From: Palsa-504 sp963835775
GTDB taxonomy: Bacteria > Actinomycetota > Actinomycetes > Streptosporangiales > Streptosporangiaceae
Direction of reading: 5' to 3'
Length of the DNA stretch: 64,000 nt
NCBI GenBank assembly: GCA_963835775.1
Contig: CAWIHB010000007.1
Location: 124,001-188,000 of the forward strand
Part shown: one piece after another, positions 45,366-52,991 of the stretch
How positions within the stretch are numbered: the first letter of the stretch is position 1
How the letters are laid out: each line of letters opens with the position of its first letter
The notes under the pieces: model-generated
The model's input: only the letters and a program-made list of their open reading frames with translations
Databases searched by the model: none
What the model was told of the DNA's origin: nothing
Program-made: the position numbers and the translations under genes

Positions 45366-45462
45366 CCTAGCCAGCGTCCCACGCTCGTGCCGGGGACGTC
45401 GTGACATTAGTGGCGGGACCTAAGTCACATCTGACCAGGACCTTGGTACCCGATTTCCCGCG

Positions 45463-45514
45463 GTGTTCCGGCCAGCGGAACACTACCCTTGTTTTCTGCC
45501 CTGACCTGGGCAGA
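45463..45514. promoter_or_regulatory. two inverted repeats upstream of the aromatic operon
   Basis: GTGTTCCG-GCCAG-CGGAACAC (45463-45483) is a perfect 8-bp dyad resembling sites of IclR-type catabolic regulators. TCTGCCC-TGACCT-GGGCAGA (45495-45514) is a perfect 7-bp dyad ending five bases before the first ATG. One may be an activator site and the other an operator or a leader hairpin. No regulator gene of that type is in the window. Confidence 0.6.
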
Positions 45515-45519
45515 CAATC

Positions 45520-46350
45520 ATGATCATGTCCGACGGCATCGTGGCCGAGGTGGCTGACCGCCTCCGGCAGGCAGAAATCGAGCGCTCACCGATCGGCCCC
45601 ATCACGGACGCCCATCCGGACCTGGTCCTGGCGGACGCCTACGCGATCCAGACCTACAACATCGAGCGGCGGGTAGCAGCTGGCCGGGTGATCCGCGGCC
45701 GCAAGGTGGGGCTGACCTCGCGGCCCATGCAGGAGCTGCTCGGGGTATCAGAACCCGATTTCGGGGTGCTGCTGGACGACATGTTCGTCGAGGACGGCGA
45801 CGAGATCCCGCTGGAGACGATGCTGCAGCCCCGCGTCGAGGCCGAGATGGCCTTCGTGATCGGCCGTGAGCTGGCCGGTCCCGGCGTCACCACCAGCAAC
45901 GCGCTGACCGCCATCGCCGGGGTGCTGCCCGCGATCGAGATCGTGGACAGCCGCATCGCCGACTGGAAGATCAAGCTGGTCGACACCGTGGCCGACAACG
46001 CGTCATCCGGCAAGCTCGTCATCGGCGGCAAGCTGACCGAGGTGACCGGCATCGACCTGCGCCTGGCCGGGATGGTGATGACCCGCAACGGCGCGGTGAT
46101 CGACACCGGCGCGGGCGCGGCCGCACTGGGCAACCCGGCCCGCTGCGTGGCCTGGCTGGCCAACAAGCTGGCCACCTTCGGCGCTTCGCTGCACGCCGAT
46201 GACATCGTGCTGCCGGGTGCGGTGCACCGGATGGTGCCGGTCCAGCCCGGTGATGTCTTCCGGGCCGAGTTCGCCTATCTCGGCGCGGTCACCGCCCGGT
46301 TCAGCAACGGTGCCAGCAGCACCGTCGGCAACGGGGGAGGGCAGGCCTGA
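45520..46350 (+). CDS. 2-hydroxypenta-2,4-dienoate (2-keto-4-pentenoate) hydratase, copy 1
   Basis: 276 residues of the MhpD/DmpE fold. It adds water to 2-hydroxypentadienoate to give 4-hydroxy-2-oxovalerate in the lower meta-cleavage pathway. Family motifs are RGRKVGLTSRPMQELLGVSE, VLLDDMFVEDGDEIP, the metal ligands in QPRVEAEMAFVIG, and DSRIADWKIKLVDTVADNAS. It is the first gene of the operon, with ATGs at 45520 and 45526. The decarboxylase gene overlaps its stop by one base; the two enzymes form a complex in known pathways. A second hydratase lies at 58838. Confidence 0.9.
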   Translation: MIMSDGIVAEVADRLRQAEIERSPIGPITDAHPDLVLADAYAIQTYNIERRVAAGRVIRGRKVGLTSRPMQELLGVSEPDFGVLLDDMFVEDGDEIPLETMLQPRVEAEMAFVIGRELAGPGVTTSNALTAIAGVLPAIEIVDSRIADWKIKLVDTVADNASSGKLVIGGKLTEVTGIDLRLAGMVMTRNGAVIDTGAGAAALGNPARCVAWLANKLATFGASLHADDIVLPGAVHRMVPVQPGDVFRAEFAYLGAVTARFSNGASSTVGNGGGQA

Positions 46351-47120
46351 TGGACGCGCGATCGATCGCGGACACCCTGATCGCCGCCGAACGGGAGCGC
46401 AAGGCGATCGCCCCGTTCACCGACGCCGCTCCCGGGCTGGACGCCGAGACCGGCTACCAGGCACAGCGGATGGTGGTCCAGCACCGGCTGGACGGCGGCG
46501 AGCGGATCATCGGGGCCAAGCTCGGCCTGACCAGCCGGGCCAAGCAGGAGGTCATGGGCGTGCACGAGCCGCTCTACGGCTGGCTGACCTCGGGCATGGT
46601 GCTGCCGTACGGCGAGCCGCTGCCGCTGGCCGAGCTCATCCACCCGCGGGTCGAGCCGGAGATCGCCTTCCTGCTCGGCACGGAACTCAAGGCGCCAGCC
46701 ACGATCACCAGCGTGCTGGCCGCCACCGAGGCGGTCTTCGCCGCGATCGAGGTGCTGGATTCCAGGTACGAGGACTTCCGCTTCCGGCTGCCCGACGTCA
46801 TCGCCGACAACGCCAGCGGCAGCCGCATCCTGCTGGGGCCCCGCTCCCGCACTCTCGAGGAGCTCTGCGACCTGAGGCTGCTGGGCTGCGTGCTGCGCTC
46901 CCGGGGCGACCTGGTGGCGACGGCCGCCGGCGGCGCCGTGCTGGGTCATCCGGCCGCCGCGGTGGCCTGGCTGGTGAACAAGCTTTCCCCGGAGGACTGG
47001 GCCCTGCAGCCGGGTGCCCTGGTCTTGTCGGGTGGCCTGACGGCTCCCGTGCCAATGGGTCCGGGAGCGGTCGTATCCGCCGAGTTCGACGGGCTCGGCA
47101 CCATCGAGGTTTACAGCTGA
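46350..47120 (+). CDS. 4-oxalocrotonate decarboxylase, copy 1
   Basis: 256 residues of the same hydratase/decarboxylase fold. It is distinguished by GAKLGLTSRAKQEVMGVHEP, HPRVEPEIAFLLG and DSRYEDFRFRLPDVIADNAS, as in DmpH/XylI. It decarboxylates 2-oxo-3-hexenedioate to 2-hydroxypentadienoate and hands it to the hydratase. That branch also needs 2-hydroxymuconic semialdehyde dehydrogenase and a tautomerase, which I do not see in this window. It is in tandem with the hydratase (TGATG). Confidence 0.9.
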   Translation: MDARSIADTLIAAERERKAIAPFTDAAPGLDAETGYQAQRMVVQHRLDGGERIIGAKLGLTSRAKQEVMGVHEPLYGWLTSGMVLPYGEPLPLAELIHPRVEPEIAFLLGTELKAPATITSVLAATEAVFAAIEVLDSRYEDFRFRLPDVIADNASGSRILLGPRSRTLEELCDLRLLGCVLRSRGDLVATAAGGAVLGHPAAAVAWLVNKLSPEDWALQPGALVLSGGLTAPVPMGPGAVVSAEFDGLGTIEVYS

Positions 47121-47145
47121 CAGCTAAGGCCGAGAGGAGCAGTCT

Positions 47146-48186
47146 ATGGCCGGATATCAGCTCCGCACGCTGGTCATCGAACCCAAGCGGAACACCTTCG
47201 ACTACCTGGTTGACCGGTTCGGTGACAAGCCCGCGACCCGGTACCAGGAAGGGTCATACAACGTTCAGCCGATGGCCAACTTCCACTACCGCCCCACCTG
47301 GGACGCCGAGCGCGAGATGTACGACCCCAACTTCACCGCGCTGAAGCTGACCGATCCCTACGCCTACAAGGACCCGCGCCAGTTCTACTACACCCCCTAC
47401 GTCGCCGACGCCGCCGCCCGCTGGGAGGCGTTCGCCCAGACCCTGAAGTATGTCGAGGACCGGCGGCTGCTGGACAAGATGCCGGAGAACTGGCACTCCT
47501 TCCTGACCGGGTTCGTGCTGCCGCTGCGGCACTACGAATCGGGTGCGCAGCTGATCTCGAGCAACGCGAGCCGGTTCGCCTGGGGTACCACCGTGTCCCA
47601 GCCGATGGCGTTCGCCAGCTTCGACCGCATCGGCAACGCCCAGATGCTGAGCCTGATCGGGCTGGCCATGGCCGGCGGCGCCGCGGACACCCTGTCCGAG
47701 GCCAAGAAGAACTGGCTCTACTCCGCCAAGCTCCAGGGTCTGCGCAGGTTGGTCGAGGAGCTGCTGGTCGAGCCCGACTGGGCGGTGTCCCTCATCGGCC
47801 TGGACCTGGCCGACGTGCAGCTGTACCCGGTGCTCTACACCCATACCGACGAGCGGGCGCTGGTCCGCGGGGCCACCGCGTACAGCCTGTTCGCCAGCCA
47901 TTTCAACCACTGGTTCGGCAACCAGCGCAAGTGGCTCACCGCGCTGCTGAAGGCCTGGTCGGAAGATCCGCAGCACGGCGAGTCCAACCGCAAGGTGCTC
48001 AACGACATCGTCGATCGCTGGTACCCGCAGGCGTGCGCGGCGGTCCGTCTGCTCGCCGAAGGCGTGGCCGAGGCCGCCGGGTCGACCACCCTGGTCGCCG
48101 CGGCCGACCGGGCCGCGGCCGAGTCGGCGGGCGAGCTGAGCAAGTACGGGATCCGGGTCACCGTCAAGCAGGGAGCGGGCTCATGA
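47146..48186 (+). CDS. dmpL: phenol hydroxylase beta (P1, DmpL-like) oxygenase subunit
   Basis: 346 residues. It is the smaller, non-catalytic partner of the diiron oxygenase and is recognisable by RNTFDYLVDRFGDKPATRYQ and ENWHSFLTGFVLPLRHYESG, with a helical ferritin-like fold throughout (FASFDRIGNAQMLSLIGLAM). It lacks the full set of iron ligands, as expected for the beta chain. A good ribosome site (GAGAGGAG) precedes the ATG. It is first in the oxygenase gene set, and its stop overlaps the effector gene (ATGA). Confidence 0.9.
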   Translation: MAGYQLRTLVIEPKRNTFDYLVDRFGDKPATRYQEGSYNVQPMANFHYRPTWDAEREMYDPNFTALKLTDPYAYKDPRQFYYTPYVADAAARWEAFAQTLKYVEDRRLLDKMPENWHSFLTGFVLPLRHYESGAQLISSNASRFAWGTTVSQPMAFASFDRIGNAQMLSLIGLAMAGGAADTLSEAKKNWLYSAKLQGLRRLVEELLVEPDWAVSLIGLDLADVQLYPVLYTHTDERALVRGATAYSLFASHFNHWFGNQRKWLTALLKAWSEDPQHGESNRKVLNDIVDRWYPQACAAVRLLAEGVAEAAGSTTLVAAADRAAAESAGELSKYGIRVTVKQGAGS

Positions 48187-48473
48187 GCACGACAGGCAAG
48201 GTCCGCCAGGTCGGGGTCGATCTGCAGGACTCCGAAGACACGCACGGACTGGTGGACGCGATCGAAGCCGACAATCCGGGCGCCGAGGTGACCCACATGC
48301 CCGGCCTGATCAGAGTCACCATGCCGGGCGAACTGGTGATCCGCCGGGACAGCGTGGCCGAGCAGCTGGGCCGGGACTGGGAGACCCACGAGTTCCAGCT
48401 CAACATCGTCTCCTACTTCGGCACCATCGCCGAGTGGGACGACGACAAGATCGTCATCAAGTGGGAGCACTGA
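48183..48473 (+). CDS. dmpM: phenol hydroxylase effector/regulatory protein (P2, DmpM-like)
   Basis: 96-residue MmoB/DmpM-type cofactor-less effector that tunes oxygen activation and substrate access in the diiron hydroxylase. It shows VGVDLQDSEDTHGLVDAIEA, the central LIRVTMPGELVIRRDSVAEQ and the typical ending IAEWDDDKIVIKWEH. The length is normal. It starts inside the beta-subunit stop codon. Confidence 0.92.
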   Translation: MSTTGKVRQVGVDLQDSEDTHGLVDAIEADNPGAEVTHMPGLIRVTMPGELVIRRDSVAEQLGRDWETHEFQLNIVSYFGTIAEWDDDKIVIKWEH

Positions 48474-48482
48474 GGAGTAGAC

Positions 48483-49994
48483 GTGGCCAAGCTATCGATG
48501 AGGGAGCGCTACTCCCTGCTCACCCGGGATCTGGACTGGACCCCCAGCTACGTCGAACCCCATGACGTGTACCGGTACACGCGCTATGAGGGCATCAAGA
48601 TCCACGACTGGGACGCCTGGGAGGACCCGTTCCGGCTCACCGTCGACTCCTACTGCAAGTACCAGGCGGAAAAGGACAAGAAGCTCTACGCGGTCATCGA
48701 GAGCTTCGCCCAGGGGCAGGGCCACCTGCACCTCACCGATGCGCGCTACGTCAACGCGCTGAAGATCTTCCTCCAGGGCGTGACCCCGCTGGAATACGCG
48801 GCCCACCGCCACTTCGAGTTCCTCGCCCGCCACCTGGACGGGCCGGGCCCGCGGTTCGCGGCGTTGTGCCAGAGCATCGACGAACTGCGGCACACGCAGA
48901 CCGAGGTGCACACGCTCAGCCAGTACAACAAGTACTACAGCGGCCTGCACGACTGGTCGAGGATGTTCGACCGGGTCTGGTACCTGAGCGTGCCCAAGTC
49001 GTTCTTCGAGGACGCCTGCACCGCCGGCCCCTTCGAGTTCCTCACCTCGATCTCGTTCAGCTTCGAGTACCTGCTCACCAACCTGCTGTTCGTGCCGTTC
49101 ATGAGCGGGGCCAGCTTCAACGGCGACCTGGCCACGATGACGTTCGGCTTCTCCGCGCAGAGCGACGAGAGCCGGCACATGACCCTCGGCCTGGGCGTGC
49201 TCAAGTTCATGCTCGAGCAGGACGAGGCCAACGTGCCGATCATCCAGGACTGGCTCGACAAATGGTTCTGGCGCGGATACCGGCTGCTCGGCCTGGTCGC
49301 CGCGATGATGGACTACATGCTGCCCAAGAGGTTCATGAGCTGGAAGGAGGCGTTCGAGCTCTACTTCGAGGAGCAGATGCTCAACGGGCTGTTCCCCGAC
49401 CTGGAGTTCTACGGCATCCGGCCGCCCCGGCATCTGGAGCAGGCCATCGTCGAGAAGGACTACATGAGCCACCAGGTGTACTGGCTGCTCTACACCTTCA
49501 GCCACGCGGCCGCGTTCAACACCACGGTCCCGACCCCGGACGAGCTGGACTGGCTGTCGGCCAGCTACCCAGACACCTTCGACCGGCACTACCGCCCGCT
49601 GTGGGACCGGGCCCAGCGGCTGGCCGAGGAGGGCCACCGGTTCTTCAACCTCGGCCTGCCGATGCTCTGCCAGACCTGCCAGATCCCGATGACGTTCACC
49701 GAGCCCGGGAAGCTGGACGCCATCGCCGTCCGCAGCAGCGAGTTCCGCGGCGAGCGCTTCAACTTCTGCTCCGACGGGTGCAAGTGGATCTTCGACCGGG
49801 AACCGGAGAAGTACGTGCAGGCCTGGCTGCCGGTGCACCAGATCTACCAGGGCAACTGCGGCGGGGCCACGATTCCCGACGTGCTGGCCTGGTACGGCAT
49901 CCAGCCCGGCAGTGACAACGGCGAGTACCTGACCTCGCCGGACAAGGCGTCCTGGGACGAATGGAAAGCCTCGGCTCAGACGGGAGGTGCCTGA
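48483..49994 (+). CDS. dmpN: phenol hydroxylase alpha (P3, DmpN-like) diiron oxygenase subunit
   Basis: 503 residues, the catalytic chain that hydroxylates phenol-type substrates to catechols. All six carboxylate and histidine ligands are present with the right spacing: E104, E134 and H137 (DELRH), E195, E229 and H232 (DESRH). The C-terminal part has a YHS-like cysteine module (MLCQTCQIP and FNFCSDGCKWIFDREPEKYV) and IYQGNCGGATIPDVLAWYGI, as in phenol hydroxylases. The GTG start follows GAGGAG. The next subunit overlaps the stop. Substrate range (phenol, cresol, alkylphenol) cannot be fixed from sequence. Confidence 0.94.
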   Translation: MAKLSMRERYSLLTRDLDWTPSYVEPHDVYRYTRYEGIKIHDWDAWEDPFRLTVDSYCKYQAEKDKKLYAVIESFAQGQGHLHLTDARYVNALKIFLQGVTPLEYAAHRHFEFLARHLDGPGPRFAALCQSIDELRHTQTEVHTLSQYNKYYSGLHDWSRMFDRVWYLSVPKSFFEDACTAGPFEFLTSISFSFEYLLTNLLFVPFMSGASFNGDLATMTFGFSAQSDESRHMTLGLGVLKFMLEQDEANVPIIQDWLDKWFWRGYRLLGLVAAMMDYMLPKRFMSWKEAFELYFEEQMLNGLFPDLEFYGIRPPRHLEQAIVEKDYMSHQVYWLLYTFSHAAAFNTTVPTPDELDWLSASYPDTFDRHYRPLWDRAQRLAEEGHRFFNLGLPMLCQTCQIPMTFTEPGKLDAIAVRSSEFRGERFNFCSDGCKWIFDREPEKYVQAWLPVHQIYQGNCGGATIPDVLAWYGIQPGSDNGEYLTSPDKASWDEWKASAQTGGA

Positions 49995-50316
49995 TGACCG
50001 TCAAGGCGATGTACGAGTACGACTATCCGTCGCGGGACCGGCAGGAACTGTTCGGTCCCGACATGCTGGTCAACGTCCAGTGGGTGAACAACCCGCTGTT
50101 CGCCGCTCCGGCCTGCTTCCGGGCGCCGCGGGCGATGCCGTGGGCCGATTTCAAGTCCCAGATAGTTGACCCCTGGGCCGGCTCGGATGCCGACTACGAC
50201 CCGGCCGCGACCACGGGCTGGCAGGTGGCCGGCGGCCGGCCATCGATCCCGACGCGAACCCCACGCTGGCTGATACCGGGGTCGTGCACAAGGGGCTCAT
50301 TCTCTTCCGGACCTAG
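49994..50316 (+). pseudogene. dmpO: phenol hydroxylase P4 (DmpO-like) subunit, single-base frameshift near 3' end
   Basis: ATG 49994 overlaps the alpha-subunit stop. The frame encodes a normal P4 start (VKAMYEYDYPSRDRQELFGP) and MPWADFKSQIVDPWAGSDAD, then TGWQVAGG. From about nt 50240 the expected ending continues in another frame as DPDANPTLADTGVVHKGLIL and FRT, with its stop at 50316. The original frame instead reads on to 50332 with an unrelated tail. One missing base in GGCCGGCGGCCGGCC (about 50228-50241) explains it. If real, the hydroxylase would have a P4 subunit with an aberrant last 36 residues. Confidence 0.82.
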
Positions 50317-50328
50317 GGAGAAGCCGCG

Positions 50329-51384
50329 ATGAGCGACAGCTACACGATCTCCGTCGAGCCGATCGGACGCGAGGTCGAGTGCCGGAGCGACCAGCCCATC
50401 CTCGACGCCTGCCTGCGCGCCGGGGTGTGGCTGCCGCACGCCTGCACGCACGGGACCTGCGGCACCTGCAAGGCACAGGTGCTGGAGGGGGAGGTGGATC
50501 ACCAGGACTCCTCCGATTTCGCGCTGCTGGAGTTCGAGCGCACCGAGGGCAAGGCCCTGATCTGCGTGGCCACCCCGCTGTCCGACGTCACGATCGAGGC
50601 CGACGTCGAGGCCGAGGCGGGCGTGATCTTCCACCCGGTACGCGACTACCGCGGCGTGCTGGTCAGCCTGGAGGAGATCGCACGGGACACTCGCAGGCTG
50701 ATCATCGAGCTCGATCAGGAGATGGCGTTCAACCCTGGCCAGTACGTCTCCGTGCACGTTCCCGGCCAGGGTGTGACCCGCACCTACTCGATGGCCAACC
50801 CGCCCAGCGAGCCCAGCCGCCTGGAACTGCAGATCCGCCGGACTCCCGGCGGCCTCGGCACGGATGGCTGGATCTTCAAGACCCTCGCCGAGGGAGACTC
50901 CATCGAGCTGTCCGGTCCCTACGGCCGGTTCTTCCTGCGCGAGCGGCGCACCGAGCCGATGATCCTGATCGGCGGGGGGACCGGCGTGGCCCCGCTGAAG
51001 TCGATCGTGCGCCACGTGCTCGAGCAGGACCTGCCCAACCGGATGTACCTCTACCAGGGTGCCCGCACGCAGGCCGACCTGTACGACGCCGGCTTCTACC
51101 GCGATCTGGCGGACAAGCACCCGGAGCAGTTCAGCTACCGCCCCTGCCTGAGCCATGAAGATTGGGGCGGGGCCCGGGGCCTGGTCACCGACGTGGTGGC
51201 GGGTGACTTCGAGACCTGCCGGCAGCACACCGCGTACCTGTGCGGGTCCCCGCCCATGGTGGAGGCGGCGCTGAAGACGCTGATGCGCAAGCGGCTCTTT
51301 CCGAAGGACATCTACCGGGAGGACTTCTTCGATACCTCGGACAAGGCGACCGGCGGGGTGCGCAGCCCGCTGCTAGGGAGATGA
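50329..51384 (+). CDS. dmpP: phenol hydroxylase reductase (P5, DmpP-like), 2Fe-2S/FAD
   Basis: 351 residues. It passes electrons from NAD(P)H through FAD and a plant-type 2Fe-2S centre to the diiron hydroxylase. Cluster cysteines are C39, C44, C47 and C79 (HACTHGTCGTCK and ALICVA). The FAD motif is RTYSMANPPSE, and the nucleotide site is PMILIGGGTGVAPLKSIV with a terminal YLCGSPPMVEAAL. Length and order match DmpP. The unknown gene at 51381 overlaps its stop (ATGA). Confidence 0.93.
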   Translation: MSDSYTISVEPIGREVECRSDQPILDACLRAGVWLPHACTHGTCGTCKAQVLEGEVDHQDSSDFALLEFERTEGKALICVATPLSDVTIEADVEAEAGVIFHPVRDYRGVLVSLEEIARDTRRLIIELDQEMAFNPGQYVSVHVPGQGVTRTYSMANPPSEPSRLELQIRRTPGGLGTDGWIFKTLAEGDSIELSGPYGRFFLRERRTEPMILIGGGTGVAPLKSIVRHVLEQDLPNRMYLYQGARTQADLYDAGFYRDLADKHPEQFSYRPCLSHEDWGGARGLVTDVVAGDFETCRQHTAYLCGSPPMVEAALKTLMRKRLFPKDIYREDFFDTSDKATGGVRSPLLGR

Positions 51385-51821
51385 GCGTGATGACGGTGGA
51401 AAGCCAGCGTGATGTGGTGTTCACGCCGTTCATGCTGCGAGTACGGGCCGCCGCGGACGGCGAGAACCGCCGGACGGCGTTGCCGCTCAAGCCGGCCGCC
51501 CTGCAGCGGCTGGCCTGGGCCGCCGACGCGTGGTTCTACCTGCGCTGCCGCAGCGAGCAGGTCATGGCTGAGGCGAACGCGATGCTCAACGGCCGCGCCG
51601 CGGCCCTGGATCTGGTCGACGAGGTGGGCACCGGCCGGCTGGCGTTCACCCTCAGCTGGGGCGACCGGTCCTGCTGCGTGTGGCTGGGTCAGACCGGACG
51701 GCAGGGATGGGTGCAGCTGGACCGCTCCTACCGGCCGGCCGGCCAGCCAGAGGAACCGGCCGACCCGTCCGCACTCGAAGATCTCGTCATCGAGCTGCTG
51801 GAACATGTCGCGAAAGGATGA
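51381..51821 (+). CDS. unknown protein in the phenol hydroxylase operon
   Basis: 146 residues, translated from an ATG that overlaps the reductase stop. It shows no signal peptide or membrane segment. Features seen are RRTALPLKPAALQRLAWAAD, AWFYLRCRSEQVMAEANAML, then ALDLVDEVGTGRLAFTLSWG and SCCVWLGQTGRQGWVQLDR, and an acidic C-terminal helix (ADPSALEDLVIELLEHVA). I do not recognise a family. It does not look like the assembly protein DmpK, which is absent from this operon. Its tight coupling suggests a role in hydroxylase assembly or activity, but this is inference. Confidence 0.7.
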   Translation: MSVMTVESQRDVVFTPFMLRVRAAADGENRRTALPLKPAALQRLAWAADAWFYLRCRSEQVMAEANAMLNGRAAALDLVDEVGTGRLAFTLSWGDRSCCVWLGQTGRQGWVQLDRSYRPAGQPEEPADPSALEDLVIELLEHVAKG

Positions 51822-51823
51822 TC

Positions 51824-52658
51824 ATGACTGACAGCGACCACCCAGAGGTCGGGTCGTATGTCGACGCGGGCGGCATCAAGACGAACTACCTGGAGGCCGG
51901 CGACGGCCCGCCGGTGGTGCTCGTGCACGGATCGGGACCAGGGGTCACGGCCTACGCTAACTGGCGGCTCACCATACCCGGTCTCGCTCCTGCATTCCGC
52001 GTCCTGGCCCCGGACATGGCGGGATTCGGATTCAGCGACAAGCCGGGCGGGGTGGCCGACCTGGCCGCCTGGGTGGGTCAGATCATTGGCTTCCTCGACG
52101 CGCTGGGCATCGAGCGAGCTTCGGTGGTGGGTAACAGCTTCGGCGGCAGCATCGGGATCAGGCTGGCCACCGATCACCCCGACCGGGTGGACCGCTTGGT
52201 CCTGATGGGCGCCACCGGCATCAGCTTCCCGATCACCGAAGGTCTTGACCAGGTTCTGGGGTTATCAGCCGAGCTTCGAGAACATGCGCCGGATCCTGGA
52301 TTATTTCGCCTACAGCCGTGAGCTCGTCAACGACGAGCTGGCCGAGGTGCGGTACCGGGCGGCGCTCGCGCCGGGCGTCCAGGAGGCGTTCTCGGCCTTG
52401 TTCCCGGCCCCGCGACAGCGCTGGGTCGAGGCCATAACCACCCCGGAGGACAAGATCAGGGCGATCCCGCACGAGACGCTGATCATCCACGGACGCGAGG
52501 ACCAGGTGATCCCGCTTGACAACGCCTACCGGCTGCTCGGCCTGATCGAGCGATCGGAGCTGCACGTCTTTGGCCGGTGCGGGCACTGGAGCCAGATCGA
52601 ATGGGCGGACGACTTCAACGCCCTGCTCGTCCGGTTCCTCGGCCGGGACCCCAGGTAG
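51824..52658 (+). pseudogene. dmpD: 2-hydroxymuconic semialdehyde hydrolase-like alpha/beta hydrolase, single-base frameshift
   Basis: C-C bond hydrolase of the meta-cleavage pathway (DmpD/XylF type). Frame 1 from ATG 51824 covers VVLVHGSGPGVTAYANWRLT (oxyanion hole), MAGFGFSDKPGG and the nucleophile GNSFGGSIGIRLA. At about nt 52254 the reading passes to another frame: WGYQPSFENMRRILDYFAYS, ETLIIHGREDQVIPLDNAYR (catalytic Asp) and FGRCGHWSQIEWADDFN (His). Removing one T in GGTTCTGG gives DQVWGYQPS and one continuous protein of about 277 residues. Everything else is intact, so this is either a very recent mutation or a base-calling error. Confidence 0.82.
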
Positions 52659-52667
52659 GAGGCCGCC

Positions 52668-52973
52668 GTGGCGGTGATGGCCGTGTTCGACTTCCACGGG
52701 GACAGCGACGACCTGGCCGAGCGCTACAACCAGGTCCTGGGCCAGGTCGTGGCGATCTCGTCCGGCCGGCCGATCATTCACCTGGCGGTGCCGCGCGAGT
52801 ACGGCTTCATGGTGGTCGACGTCTGGGACACCGAGGCCGCGTTCCGCGTCTTCGAGCAGAACCCGGATTTCCGGCTCGTGCTGGCCCAGGCCGGGCTGCC
52901 AGAACCCGGGATACGGCTTTACCCGGTGCACAACCTGGGCTGGCCGGTCGACGTGATGCCGCTCTACCGGTGA
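52668..52973 (+). CDS. unknown small protein, possible dimeric alpha/beta-barrel fold
   Basis: 101 residues from a GTG 9 nt after the hydrolase. AVMAVFDFHGDSDDLAERYN at the start, then RPIIHLAVPREYGFMVVDVW, TEAAFRVFEQNPDFRLVLAQ and PEPGIRLYPVHNLG. The pattern suggests a ferredoxin-like dimeric alpha/beta-barrel (monooxygenase or stress-protein fold). This rests on fold appearance only. It lies between the ring-fission hydrolase and the 2-oxo acid dehydrogenase genes, so a part in handling a pathway intermediate is possible. Confidence 0.65.
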   Translation: MAVMAVFDFHGDSDDLAERYNQVLGQVVAISSGRPIIHLAVPREYGFMVVDVWDTEAAFRVFEQNPDFRLVLAQAGLPEPGIRLYPVHNLGWPVDVMPLYR

Positions 52974-52991
52974 TCTCCTAGAGGAGGGAAC

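Noticed and set aside
44841..45382. Minus-strand Gly-rich repeat protein opposite the 39-bp array
   Set aside because: Open and periodic, but its frame continues into the GntR and permease regions with shadow-like composition. The plus strand has a better start; strand remains uncertain.
51381..51821. DmpK-type phenol hydroxylase assembly protein
   Set aside because: Position would allow it, but size (146 versus about 90 residues) and sequence features do not match, so it was left as unknown.
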